Shown here: positions 10,401 to 22,019 of the stretch, piece after piece | Layout: every line of letters starts with the position of its first letter | Position numbering within the stretch: the stretch's first letter is position 1 | DNA from: Lunularia cruciata | Lineage: Eukaryota > Streptophyta > Marchantiopsida > Lunulariales > Lunulariaceae | Direction: 5' to 3' | DNA length: 64,000 nt | Assembly (NCBI GenBank): GCA_948567375.1 | Contig: OX419757.1 | Location: forward strand, 31,682,001-31,746,000 | Notes under the pieces: generated by a model | Database searches by the model: none | What the model saw: the letters and a program-made list of their open reading frames with translations, nothing else | What the model was told of the DNA's origin: nothing | Position numbers and translations under genes: made by a program

Positions 10401-13400
10401 CGCAAACCAGTGGGGTACCACGTGGGAACGGCCTATGACACATAAGTATCGTGCTTGACCCAACATGGAGACAATTAAAGATGTCAGAATCCCCAGACTA
10501 GCTCCCACTCCAACGAAACTAGCAGCCCAACTCCAGCCTTCCAAGTGCTTAAAAGCATTTGCGAAGGGCGCGTCTGAATCGATCTGCATACATACATAGA
10601 ATCAGTAAACTAAGTTTTATTGCCTTGCATGCGTTAACTGCCTACAAACCTGGACATTACCATTGGACCAGATTTCAAATTAGTTCATAAAGTGAAGTGC
10701 AAAGAAATCACAAGTCTATGCGCTTCACAATCACAAGTTTCAGTCAACTCCATCTTCAGCAGAATCCCACCTCGAGAACTTTAGTTTGCAGGGTATGACC
10801 TTCAATAAGGATGAAAACACGAGGAGACTCAGAAAAGAACAGGAAAGGAGTAGAGCTTTTGAACGGAAGGTATAAGCTCAATTCTCCAAGGCCTCGTCTT
10901 ATCTTGAGTAGAAACTAGAAGCAGAAGCAGACTTCAATAGCTTGCTTCTGTGATCTCCAGCGTCAGCTCTGGTAGATCAAGACAAAACCGGAGCATGTGC
11001 TCCATATAGCACTGCTTCCAGTAGTTGGATAAGAGGGAAGCTACATCCCCATAGCCCATGTTTTGAGCAAACACTCAAATTTACTGGGAACGACATGAAC
11101 TCAAACACCACTGTCATAAGCTTGCGGTTGAGAAACAACGAGGTGAAGTGGAGCTTCTTTGTCTCCTGCTTATGACTTGGATGTTAGCAAGTGAGCATAG
11201 CGTCATGGCCAGATGGGAAGGCTCGTGGCTTTGTTTCTAGGAACATCGACACCATCATGATTTAACTTGATACAAATCATGTAACGTTACATGCAGTAGT
11301 GAGAGTTTGCTCTCCAAGCCCTGATTGTCTTCGAATGTTCGTCACTCTCATGCCTTTCTGCTTAACATATTTGTGTAACGGAATCCAGAACCAGTTGTAA
11401 ACAGCCCAGTTCCATACCCACGTCTAACCGGACTGACTCTCACTGCTTAACATGTTCCACCTAGTGTGTTACTCTAGTACAATCAAAAGCATCGAAAGCC
11501 ACACAGACAAAAAGAAACAATTCACTCGCCTGGTCATAGGGTTGGAGTAAACAGATGGATGTAGCCATCAAGCCATAAATGACTGAAACAATCGTTACCG
11601 ACCCAGCAACCCCTACAGGCATCGCCTTGCTTGGATTCTTCACCTCCTCGGCCATTGTGGATACAGCATCGTACCCGATGTAGCTGAAGTAAACAATTGC
11701 AGCACCATTGAATATCCCTTGCAAGCCATAAGGAGTAAATCCCCCAGCATTGCTAGAGAAAGCAGGCCTAGTTAAATTTCTGGAATCTCCTTTGGCAATG
11801 CCAACGACAATGATGAACAAGATGAAAATCAAATGGAGAATTGTAACCAGCAGGTTGAACACTGCACCGTGCTTTGTACTGCACAAGGAACCAACGCGGA
11901 GCGAGTGCATCAGCTACGGATGTTGTGGAGATAATTACTGGCTGGTAAGACCCAAATGCATCAAGCCTTAACAAGACGACCCACTTCAGTTCATATCGAT
12001 GAAAGGTGCGGATGTAAATGTAGGTACACTAGCAGACAAAGTGCCAGAGGCTATCAGTGTTCCTCTTTCAGAAGGTAATTCTGCTCAGAGTGTGAAGCAG
12101 CTGTTTAGTCCTCAGAACACTCTGATGTGAACTTGCTTCTGAATATGTATTAATGATCCTGTGATAAAGGAAGTGCCGTCAGATCGGAGAAACACAATAG
12201 GGCTGTGACAGTCGATCATAAGGAGAACGAACCATTATTTGGTTTTTCATTCCTTATCGCATCCAGCAAAATACTAATGCTTGTCACAGAAGGTGAAGAG
12301 TTACCTGTAGCAAAGAACAATGGTAATAACTACGACAAGGGCCAGCGCTGCGAAGTCAAGGTGATTGAATCCATGTGCCATTCCCGATGCCTTGATTCTC
12401 CAGGCATCGGCACTTTTTGTCGAAAAAATGGAGACGACATATGAAAGAAATGTTCGTGCAACCGCAGCATTTGATAGGACATATTCCATGAGTAAGTTGG
12501 CACCCGTGAAATATGCCGCGAACTCGCCTGCAATCGCATTCCATGAGTGAGAACTAATGTAGCTCTGCTCGGTTATAGAACTCTTTAAATCGTACGAGTC
12601 TTCCGACGCAACAGGAAAACGATCTAACAACTTCAAACAGACCGTTTGATTGCATTACATGAGTAAGTGAGAACCAATGTAGCTCTCCTATAGAACTCCT
12701 TAAATCGTACTAGTAGAACTCCAATAAGTTTTAGGGTAGTAGAGAAGTGGCGACTCGACGCAACAGGAAAACGATCTAACAACTTCAAAAGGACCGTTCA
12801 AAAGTGGCTACTCAACACAGGAAGATAATCTTTGAAAAGTCAAACTTAACATTTTTCAGCGGAAATCTTCGATCAGAAAGAAGAAGGTCAACACAATCAG
12901 CATGAACTCCCGAAGAATAGTGAATCATAGATACTAAAGATACTTTCCAGTCTCTTTATACACTCCCCTGAGAGGAACAGGGATCCAGAGACAACCCGGG
13001 AAACTCAAAAAACTGACGATAACCAGTATCGAAATACTTGTGATCTTGCAATTCACAACTCGTATTCACAAAACTAAAACTAAATGTTTAAGAATAACGA
13101 TAGAAAAAACTAAACGATTATAATTATCAGGTTAAAGGTGTAAAGTGTCAAGCACTGTCACTATCACTGATAACGAAAGCTTGACTTTCAAAGTAAAAAT
13201 GCCCTTGGATGTCTCATTCATCAATCCCGTTCAGTTAATAAATATAAATAATTTTAAAATGGTGCAGGTGAAAATACTGACCGAAAGTGATTTTCAAATA
13301 ACTGAATGCTCCTCCCGCACTGGGCAATTCCACAGCAAACTCCGTGTAGCAAAAAGCTGACAAAAGTGCAGTGAATCCAGCAAGAAGATATGACAAGATT

Positions 13401-13663
13401 ACTGCTGGTCCAGCATTGTTTCTCGCCACATTGCCAGTAGTCACAAAAATTCCTGCCCCTATCATACCACCTACGCCCATTCCCACTACCTCGTACCAAT
13501 CCAATTTTCGTTTCAACGCTACTCCAGAAGAATCTCTCACATCATTCAGTTCTGCTTCAGGGGAACTCACTATTCCAGCTCTTTGCCACAGTCTTTGTGG
13601 AGTCTTCTGTAGAGCTCGTCCATAAGCTTTTAAGCTGCTGAAAGAATTTCCAGCTTCTACCAT
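7488..13663 (-). CDS. Cationic amino acid transporter (CAT family, APC superfamily), five exons
   Basis: A plasma- or organelle-membrane importer of basic and other amino acids. Exons on the minus strand are 13663-13282, 12527-12305, 11878-11530, 10583-10352 and 8089-7488; joined they give exactly 596 codons (595 aa), the usual CAT length. Exon 1 holds the first helix motif GMGVGGMIGAGIFVTTG (61-77) and AFCYTEFAVELPSAGGAFSY. Exon 2 has GEFAAYFTGANLLMEYVLSN; exon 3 has NGAAIVYFSYIGYDAVSTMA; exon 4 has GASLGILTSLIVSMLGQARY; exon 5 has SIGTLFVFYMVANAL and SIFLNVFLLGS. These blocks follow the CAT1/5/8-type proteins throughout. Donors are GTCAGT, GTAACT, GCGAGT and GTAAGT; all acceptors end CAG. 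The GC donor of intron 3 is the only site that keeps frame and family alignment. Introns 3 and 4 carry repeats in sense orientation. The start is the first Met of exon 1, giving a soluble N-terminus typical of the family. Confidence 0.92.
8334..10196. mobile_element. LTR-like direct repeats flanking about 1 kb inside CAT intron 4 (TRIM-like candidate)
   Basis: Segments 8334-8756 and 9796-10196 are direct repeats of about 0.4 kb. Both begin TGT.(A)AATGG and end in ACA, with shared internal phrases such as 'ccatacccacgtct', 'gatgcatcggtacct' and 'gcatgagtcc'. The roughly 1.04 kb between them holds a hairpin-module repeat and no protein domain. This fits a small non-autonomous LTR element. However, no target-site duplication is visible (agttg on the left, ctatc on the right) and no clear tRNA primer site, so the boundaries and class are tentative. 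Confidence 0.55.
8740..9640 (-). repeat. Hairpin-module repeat in CAT intron 4, sense to the gene
   Basis: Read on the minus strand, this is a long and well-preserved copy of the repeat family at 44-57 kb. It runs from 'gtactgacacttgctcagctacttcggcac' through 'gtggaggtttact' and 'attctcaatttgttgcaattatgcc' to the core GATCACCCGTTCCCAGAACGG (stem at about 8982-8996). It can serve as a reference for the order of blocks in the family. Confidence 0.8.
11374..11445. repeat. Third, truncated copy of the LTR-like repeat, in CAT intron 3
   Basis: The start TGTAACGGAATCC and the following 'gttgtaaacagcccagttccatacccacgtct' match the first 70 or so bases of the direct repeats at 8334 and 9796, then the match stops. 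It lies in the same orientation as those copies. Confidence 0.7.
12530..12800. repeat. Direct duplication in CAT intron 1
   Basis: Two adjacent copies of about 110-145 bp (about 12535-12640 and 12650-12795) share 'catgagt.agtgagaac.aatgtagctct', 'ctttaaatcgtac' and 'gacgcaacaggaaaacgatc'. The second copy has extra sequence in its middle. The first copy begins right at the exon 2 acceptor side. Confidence 0.75.
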
Positions 13664-16600
13664 CTTCTCCAGTGTTGAATAGATTCCCGACTTCGAACTA
13701 TTTAAACTCGTTAAGGATGACAGTAGATTACTTCTCTCAGAATATCTAGTCCTAGATTACAGTCATCCCCTATTCTCCCGAACGAAATGTGATTGCTTTT
13801 CTAATTCAGCAGAAAAATAGCAAATCAATCACAGAGTCTTTGGATATTAAATTTGAAATATCTGGAAGTTACATGCAATACAGTATACTGTAAAATGCAG
13901 TATTTAGAACCCCAAATTTCAAATATGGTCTAATTATCCCGGAATAGAGTTCTCACATAGATCTCTCATTCAACTCAATTTATTGTATATCATATTGAGT
14001 TTAATATAGAGAACTATATATACTTTGTGTTGATAATTCCTACTCGTATTCAGTTTTTCCGCATTTGTTACTACCTAATGATCTCAAAAGAAGGTCGAAA
14101 TGTTCAATTGAAGTTCCATCTCCTGCTTGAACGGATACCAGATCATCTCCTGTCTCCTGTCATCTCCTCATCTTCCCTAACTATATCAATAAAATGATCA
14201 TGATGTGCAGAAAAATCACCTCTAATCATATTCTTAGATTGTACAGTACATAATTCGATATAGAATTGAACTTCACTTCGATTGGCACCCCTATATAGTC
14301 AACATGTTTAAAATGAACAAAATTTTCTCCCCAGATTCGAGGAAAAAGGTGGCTATCTACCCATCTACTGTTGTGGCTATCTACCCATCTACTGTTGTGC
14401 GTTATGGCCTCTTTTCTAGTACTACACTCTTTTCTTTTTCAAGACTACTGTAAGGGAAGCCTTTTCTGAACTCCGATAATATAGGAGTTGATCTAGCATG
14501 GAAATTTCTATTCAACTGAAAGAGTTGATGTATCCACATAAAGTATCATGCATCTCAATAATGACTAAAGTTAACTTTCAATAACACCTATATCATCCAA
14601 TGAGCCACTCTCTCACATATCAAATGACTAGATTGTTTAATATCGCTGGCTCTCAACCAATATATGGTCCGTTCTTCATCTTAACCAGTATACTCTCATT
14701 AGAACTCATCTACATATCTGTTAAATGTAAGTGTACTCTTGCCTCACTCAATAAACTTTCATCCCACTAACCTTTTAAGGAAAAGATCTCATCTACAGCT
14801 ATTACATATAATCCCTGTATGCAATCCGAATCAGAGAAACCAAAATCACGAGAGAATGAGACTGAGAATGAAAGCACGCACATATAACAAAACTACCATA
14901 CACTACCCCTCAATGGTGTATTACAGAGACAATTCAGATCTTCATTTGCACAATCGGAGTATTGGAAGCCCTAATCGCTTCCTAACCTCGACGACCTCTA
15001 GCAGGCAAAGAGACGCCGGATTCTCTCCATGACTGACAGAAGCTTCTTTCCTCATTCTCGTGAGTGGCGCGCGCCTGTCAATCGTTGTTCTTCTAACATA
15101 CCGTACTACACCATTTGGCGCGCTTGTCAATCCTTATTCTTCTAGCATACTACAGAATCTTTTAGGTTCCTCGGACCTCTGTATAAAGAACACTGTATCC
15201 TCATCGTAGGCCACCAATGTCCTACACTTCTTATTTTACCAGAGATCGCTGGCACGCATTCTGTAGCTTAGCCAACATACTTTCAGACATTAAAAAAGTA
15301 AACCACTGCAGATTGTCTTTTTGTCGATAGCGGACATTTTTTCAGTCCATTGGCTACTGGAACCGAATATTCTAAGCGACCTATAGAATGATTTTTCAGA
15401 ATATGCTCATTCTTAGAAGATGGTGTCAGGAATATTGTTTGACCAGAGTAGTGGAACTAAAAGCAAGTATCTTCGTTCTTGCCTTACCTTTCGTGATTCT
15501 TTCGGAGACAGTCAGAATTTGAATTCTCAAATACTGTACCTTTTTACGAATTGAAGAGGGTGGACTGAGGAAGATGGAAAGGTCAGTACTGGAATTTGAT
15601 GATATATAGTCTACTCCAAATAGGCGTAAGTGGGATAGGGATAACTCTCAATCAATGAATTTGGCTACTTGACAGAAAATGTAAAGATAAACATAATTCA
15701 TTATATTATCAACAGATGTACTAGTTTTTAGAGTATATTGATAATGGATGTAAGAGAGATATACCGGCTTTGATAAGAACGTTTTATTTTGAATGTTGTT
15801 ATATGATCAAGATCTGTGTGGCCTTACTTAAAAGATAATATATTTTTGGGAAGTTATATTTGCACCCTTTTTTGGATATTTGCAACCCCGCCCCCTCTTA
15901 CATTTCGAGAATTTACTATTGTTCGCTTCTGGTCCGGACCGGGGAGGGGTGCAAATATCCTGAAAGGGATGCAAATATGATTTCTCTGTATTTTTTTCAT
16001 CTAAATTTTATTTAATTTTATACTAAACTTGTATATAGATAATCGTACTATTTGTTGATGTTTCGATATAGCACAAAAAGATTATCTACTTATATCATTT
16101 ATTGATGTTTTTGATATAGCACAAAACGATTCTCTAGTTTGGTTGATGCTAGTTTATTTCGATATTATAAAACGACTGATATTTCAAAATGTCTGAGAAA
16201 TTTCTTCTCGAGGTACCCTTTAACTTACAGAGAAGCACCCCTTAAAACTTGCAGAGAGTGTATACCCAAAATACTATCATTTTCGACCAATGAACAAAGT
16301 CTTCTAATCGAACTTGAATGACACTACGTAAAAATGAAATAAAACTTTGATGGACAAAATTAATGTCAAAAATGGTGATATAGGAATTAAATTATAAATT
16401 CTAATAAATCTATGTCTGCTAAAATCTATATCTAATTAAAACTAAATACTAATACTCAATTATAGAAAAGAGTTTATGATAACTCCGGGAGTGCAATCTG
16501 GGGCCGGAGAGATTCTCAAGAGTAGATCTTCCTTTGTTGATGCAGTCTCGGTAAGTTCTGTCTCGACAAGTATAAATGGGACAAGTGTCCATAACTTGAT

Positions 16601-17946
16601 TAAGTTAGGCATTTAAGTGAACTAATTTGAAAGTGGAATGAATTGGATATTATAATTTAATGAAGCCCTCGAGCATTCCTGTTATTGCCAACAACTTTAT
16701 GGAGACAGTCCTTCTAAATTTCTCTTAGGATCTAGAGAGTCCCTTTAAAAATCGCTGAACTTATTTATAATCCTAAATACAAATATTAAATGTGCATGGC
16801 GATATCATTTCTTCGAATACTTTCGATATTATTTCATTGATTAATTTCTATATGTTTTTAACTTAGATACAGCGTTTACGTCACGAATATATAGTTACTT
16901 TTCCGTCTGATAAATTTAAAATAGCGCAAATAGGGTAATGTACGAGATAATTAATAGTATTCACCGATTCTACATCTTATCTACATCACGACAGTTTAAA
17001 GACGATCTATTCTTTGGCGTTATAAATGAAGCGCCGAAGGCCGGCGTACCCCGCCTGCAGCTAACTACGTGCCTTGCGCACAAACTCATAATTTTGTTTT
17101 GAGTTCTCATATGAGTTTTGAGCTACGTCCAATCTCTAGACATTGCAGTTATCGAGAAAGGGATATGTACAGGGCAATTATGGAGTAACGTAGAGTAATG
17201 ACCCTTACGAACGACATGCCGAATGACTGGTGATGTGAGACTCTGGAGCATCAGATACTGTGAGTAACTAATTGCTTTTGAGGAATAACATATACCTCGA
17301 GTCTACGAGCTATGTACTTGAAAGGTGATTCGGTGGTGCACATGCCAGATATGATGGCGAGATCTGGTCTTGGAGTCCATGAAATTATGGTGATGGAAAT
17401 AGCGGTACTGTATCTGCAAGTCATATGTAATGGCGTCTTTTCACTGCTCGAGTGCACCGATGGACTGTAGCACGTTGCCGACGTGGGGAACCACGTGAAC
17501 TCAATCGATCCGAAAGAGTCTTTCCAGCACAAAACGTACCATTCAGTCAGTCACTCGAAAGGGTTATTGTTACTCTTGAGGGACGATCTCATTCACAAGA
17601 CCCACGAGAAAGGCCACACAAGGTCGATACACCTTGCAGGTAGGATATGGTTCTCACGTTTGGTGGCGGCTTTTGATCCTACGGTACTAGGGGGATTCAG
17701 TTCCGATATTACGGGATTCACAAATCCTCTTCGCGTCCGTGTAAGATTTTACGGATCCTGAGGAGAGAGGAGGTGCTCCATGAAATTTCCAAAATCTCTA
17801 TTCCGAGAATTTGGGTTCATAAAAGTTTTATGGGAAATCTTACACGAATATTAAAAGAATGCCTGTAAAACTTTATAGATGGTACTTTGACCCGACCAAT
17901 TGTCGAAAAAGAATATAAGAGTATCATAATCTACATTCGTCTGTTC
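13664..17946. other. Intergenic region between the CAT and thioesterase genes
   Basis: Should contain the CAT promoter next to 13664. No coding sequence is recognised. Visible repeats are a 24-bp unit present twice in tandem at 14349-14398 (core 'gtggctatctacccatctac'), an inverted repeat at 15852-15985, and a roughly 60-bp degenerate tandem repeat at 16035-16145 (core 'ttgatgttt..gatatagcacaaaa.gatt'). The frames around 17250-17760 match no family I recognise. Confidence 0.5.
15852..15985. repeat. Inverted repeat of about 40-bp arms
   Basis: The left arm (about 15855-15895, with 'atttgcaccc' and 'ggatatttgcaaccccgcccc') is complementary, with a few mismatches, to the right arm (about 15943-15982, with 'ggggtgcaaatatcc' and 'gggatgcaaatat'). 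The spacer of about 47 bp contains the perfect palindrome GGTCCGGACC. It resembles a foldback or MITE-type element, but no target duplication is obvious. Confidence 0.7.
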
Positions 17947-19041
17947 TCAATGTGAAGGTCTCCATACCGTTCTCCCTCTATTCACCTCTTTTCTATCACT
18001 ATTTTTTATGAGATGCACGAATTGAGGGACACAGCCCCCTTCAGATTCCTCCGTATTAGCTAGGGTGTCTACACATTCTCCCTGATTTGCTTCTTGTCGA
18101 TACTCCAGTGTTATCTTGCTCACCTCGTAAGACTGCTTCACTGCTTCCGGTATCGCATCCAGCATCCAACTGATGTATCGCACATTATTGACATGCTGAT
18201 TCATATCACAGTCTTTCTCGGTAACGGGGATGCTCTCGATTTTGTTTGCAGCATCGTCTCCCAGTTTGGGAATTTTGACGGAGCTCTCTTTCCTTCTGCT
18301 TTCTGGCATACACCACATAGGAGGGTCTCTCATGTGTGGCTCCAGCTCCTGCTTCCTTATCTCCTCTGTAATCTTGCAGAGACGCCTGGTCTGACTGTTT
18401 ATGAGCACCCAAATACTGGTTGCGAATGCAATGTTGTCCCCTGTTTTAACATCCTTGACAATCCAATCTCGACGAACAGAGTTCTTACCCTCCTGTTGAA
18501 ACCAAGTGTCTATTTCAATCAAATCGCGCCAGACCGGATACCTGTCCACTTCAATGTGCATCCTCGTTGTTACAGTAATGTGCCCGTTCATAGTCTTTCC
18601 CGGGGTGAAACTATAATCCATCTCCACAACATGATTCGTTGCAGCCTCCTGCAATAGCGATGAAAGAGTCTCCAAAGATACCTCTCCTCGAGCTGAAACC
18701 TCAGAGAACCGAATTACGAAGCGCTCCCTGTAAGATTTATCGCCAAGTTGACGGCCATAGCCTATGTAATCATTTTCTGTGTAATCGGGGAGTAGTTCTT
18801 CTGCCAGCCGGTCAGTCTCCACCACCGCAACTCTTTCTGGCGACGCTGGTAATGTCACGAAGTGATTTACAGGCTTGATTCTTATGCTCCTTGCTAGAGA
18901 TTGGTTCTCTAAATAATTTCCGGGGTAGGCACTTCGTTTTCCCAGCTGCAAATTGCAGGATTCTCGTCTTCCACCAGACCAATGGGAAGCAGAGTAAGGA
19001 GTCACAATTCCCTGGCATCTGATACTGCTGCTCACCGCCAT
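17947..19041 (-). CDS. Plastid acyl-ACP thioesterase, FatA-like, intron-free and divergent
   Basis: The 364-aa product would hydrolyse acyl-ACP in the plastid and so end fatty-acid synthesis and release free fatty acid for export. Residues 1 to about 65 are Ser/Arg-rich with few acids, like a chloroplast transit peptide. Two hot-dog domains follow. The first holds SLLQEAATNH (128-137), TRMHIEVDRYPVWRDLIEI (159-177) and RRDWIVKD (190-197). The second holds the catalytic block DMNQHVNN (279-286: Asp279, Asn281, His283) and LEYRQEA (312-318) with Glu317. The blocks are closest to FatA. Oddities: the usual Cys after that Glu is Ala318; the FatA segment GFSTDGFATT is shortened and altered to YSFTPGKT; the LIWV block before ARMHI is lost. 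Plant FAT genes normally have several introns and this one has none, which suggests a retrocopy. The frame is intact, so it is probably functional or recently so. Confidence 0.88.
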   Translation of the reverse strand: MAVSSSIRCQGIVTPYSASHWSGGRRESCNLQLGKRSAYPGNYLENQSLARSIRIKPVNHFVTLPASPERVAVVETDRLAEELLPDYTENDYIGYGRQLGDKSYRERFVIRFSEVSARGEVSLETLSSLLQEAATNHVVEMDYSFTPGKTMNGHITVTTRMHIEVDRYPVWRDLIEIDTWFQQEGKNSVRRDWIVKDVKTGDNIAFATSIWVLINSQTRRLCKITEEIRKQELEPHMRDPPMWCMPESRRKESSVKIPKLGDDAANKIESIPVTEKDCDMNQHVNNVRYISWMLDAIPEAVKQSYEVSKITLEYRQEANQGECVDTLANTEESEGGCVPQFVHLIKNSDRKEVNRGRTVWRPSH

Positions 19042-19382
19042 CGCTCCTTTCCTCCCCCGCGCACCCCGGACTAGAAGCAGGCAAGGCTCCCCAGGACTCC
19101 GTGGGGAAATCAGGATGGCGTAGGCAAACCTTCATGAGATAGTTACTTTTTGACCACCAGCTGTCGCAACTTCAGCACCACAACTTCACAAATCCATCGA
19201 GTTTCCACGGCTTCGTAACGGGGGATAGGAATCCCTCCTGCCAGTCCAAGATCCCCAAATTCCTTACATCATCGGGACCGTCGGCTATGCATCCCATCGT
19301 CACAAAGAAGACAGATCGTCGTCGGAACACCTCTGGCGAGAATGAATGCCGTTCGGCTGCAGTGTGATAGACCTCGTTAATC

Positions 19383-19475
19383 GACTCCCATGTTCTTCTT
19401 TAGCTCCCTTGTACGGCTCGATGGGGTCTTCCCATCCTTCGTTTTTCCTACGCGGTCGCCTTTCTTTAGCGTCAT
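19383..19475. repeat. Dispersed repeat, copy 1 of 3
   Basis: The phrases 'cccttgtacggct.gatggggtctt' and 'cccatccttcgttttt.ctacgcg.tcgcctt' recur at about 40683-40780 and 41121-41240. Copies 2 and 3 share the preceding 'agactct.atggtgc.tag'. The class of the element is unknown. Confidence 0.65.
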
Positions 19476-19646
19476 ATGTTAGCCAACTCAAGCACCATCA
19501 CAGATAGCCCTCAACTGGCATGTGACTCATTACTCAGGCAACTGAAGTGAGAAAAGGGGACGATTAAGCGTCGATTCTAACCACAGCATTTCAAGTCGAA
19601 TCTTAAATTCAACCTCCTCGAATTTACTTCCACCCATCCATACCCA

Positions 19647-19666
19647 CCCCCCCCCCCCCCCCCCCC
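19647..19666. repeat. Poly-C run
   Basis: Twenty consecutive C residues, preceded by C-rich sequence. It is prone to sequencing or assembly length error. Confidence 0.9.
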
Positions 19667-20009
19667 AACAACCTTCAGACCAAGGCGTGGAGAAACCTCG
19701 TTACATCTACCAACGTGTTGATGGGCAAACTTGGTGGCAGAAATGTGCACAGATGAGCTCTATATACCAACCATACTATACAGTCTCGAGCACCAAAACA
19801 TCTGCAAGTAATTCAGCTTGTTTATGATTTTCAAAGACCGTTTCTCTTGATTAATTAGTGCTGTTGAGATCGTAAATGAAGAACAACTTCTTTTCTTCAT
19901 TTTAATGTGCGCGCGTCAAAACGAAAAACTAAAACTCAAGGGGACCAACCAACCGAGACCGAGGAGCCATTCAAGAACTAAAAAGACTCCACTAACATTA
20001 TAACCCTAG

Positions 20010-21977
20010 AGGTTTATTATTCAAAGCCTTGAGAATAACATGAAGAATACGTTGGGGTTGTGAACACCCACACTTCCAGTGAGGCCTAATAGTAATACGA
20101 TGAGAATGAAGAACAACCCATCTCCATTTATTATTTACTCCTAACCATAATATGCTCATAGGTGCTCATGCTTATGACTATCTAGAAAAAGTTTTTTGAT
20201 GGGCTTTACCTTCAATACAAGACTCACAAGTTCGTATCTTACCCTTCTCTCCTTTGATAATCAATCCATCAACCACGCCCTAGCATTCTGCTTCACTAAT
20301 CGTATGCATCGATGTGCACATGCCCAATGCCATTTTATGTGTGCATGGTTGGAAATACTTGTACTTGCTACAATTGCAATCTCTTCATTCTTACAAGGCA
20401 AAAGTTCAGCTTTATCATTTGATTTGCCAATGAGGCCAACTCATGATGGAAAAATCCAATCAACACCAATCCCATCCAAGTTGGACTTACAACCCTTCTT
20501 ACACAAGGTTGTTGTAGACAAAAGCATATCATATACTCCAAGAACCCAATACACATCCGTAGAGACAACAAAAATGGATTCTCCTTTGAGATCCAAGACA
20601 TTGAGATGCATCTCACTTGAGCCTCTTGATTCACTTACACTACCATCATAACCTTGGAGTTGGATTGATATATTCTTGAAGTTTTGAACCGTCTTTCTAT
20701 CTCCTTGGATGTGTACATCAACAGCACAGTCAATGCAAAATGTACTCTAATGCTTTTATCATATGATGCAATCATAACATATGGTTTACTTACAACTTCT
20801 AAAGTTTATAGCATAATAGCAACACCTGCACTTGCCTTATTGCCTATTTATATAGAGCATTGTGGTGTTGCACTTCTAATGACTCTTTCATCCATAAAAT
20901 TTGCAAGTACTTTTAGACTTATAGGCTTTGGGTTTTGCTTCACATGCATTGTGAACTATTTCTTCTCAAGCTCCTTCCCAACCTTATTCAAAGCAAGAGC
21001 AAAACTTGGAGTATGCATTATTTTTGTGTCTCATTCTCAAGGAGTATGGATTGCACCATATTCTTCTATAATCTCATCTTGTTTTTTGAATTATAATGAT
21101 TGAACCAAAGGATCCCATGATTTTGGTAATGCTTTCAACATAAGAAAGATTATACTCAGTTTGCTCATCTCTCCTTTGGTTTTGATGTATTGATCTCTTA
21201 GGTCAAAATTTTGCAAAGAAATCCTTCTATCATCTCACTATCAATATAATGAAGATTGTACAGATTGTTGCAAGAAAAGCTCAATCATAACTCTTGTTGG
21301 TTTATGTATCTTTGCTAGCTTTTCCAACATCTCTTCCACCATGTCACATTTGCATATATGACTATGTTATAAAGGTTTGACGTTAAGAAGAATATGTGTG
21401 TGCATCTCCAACTCTTTCACATTTCATTTCTATTTTCTATGAATTGTCTTTCTATTATAAGGATGTTGTGGTGGCCCATGTACATATTTGTACAATTGGC
21501 AAGAACTCAAAAAAATTTGCATCAAAAAGCTACAAGTTATGTAATTTTTTCATCTAGAAAATCAATATGTTGATCATTGGAAGTTGAAGCAATCACTAAG
21601 AGACTTGGATTGTAACAAGAACAACTAGTTTATGTCACAAAAATGTGACAATAACTAGGAGATAATAGTACACTATGGCAAGTTGGAAACACTATGATGA
21701 ATATACAAAGATACTATGATCACTTGATCTCAATGCTCTAGTTACTTGATTGCAATGCTCCAATTGGGCCATCACAACCCTTTGATACCATGTTATAAAA
21801 ACCTAAATGTGTTATTACATAACGTTGGATACAAAATAGTCTTTATTGCCTACTTATTTCTACAATAGGACTACTAGTCATATGATTCCTCAACTTGACT
21901 CTCTAATATAGCTTATGGATGCTCATATGGTCAGAATGGAATAGCATATATCCTTATCTTTTATCTGACCTAAAACA
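20010..21977 (-). mobile_element. Ty1/copia retrotransposon fragment (LTR, primer site, gag, GAG-pre-integrase)
   Basis: On the minus strand, a likely LTR (21977-21791, TGTTTTAGG...TTTATAACA) is followed directly by TGGTATCAAAGGG, a Met-tRNA-type primer site. Next comes gag with 'LPKSWDPLVQSL' (about 21100-21160), a decayed zinc-knuckle region (about 20880-20930), and a GAG-pre-integrase stretch with CESCIEGKAHQKTF (about 20190-20230). Frameshifts and stops interrupt every part. The integrase core, reverse transcriptase and far LTR are missing, so the copy is truncated near 20010. It abuts the old gypsy fragment at about 22000. Confidence 0.75.
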
Positions 21978-22019
21978 CATTGCTTAAAGTTTGAATGTAC
22001 TCTTAACTTAAGTACTACT

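Larger units (their letters stand above)
19042..20010. other. Upstream region of the thioesterase gene, with repeats
   Basis: No coding sequence is recognised. It carries a dispersed-repeat copy at about 19383-19475 and a 20-base C run at 19647-19666. The promoter of the minus-strand thioesterase gene should lie just right of 19041. Confidence 0.45.

Noticed and set aside
18094-18657. 187-residue plus-strand frame
   Set aside because: Antisense shadow of the thioesterase gene, whose minus-strand frame has clear family motifs.
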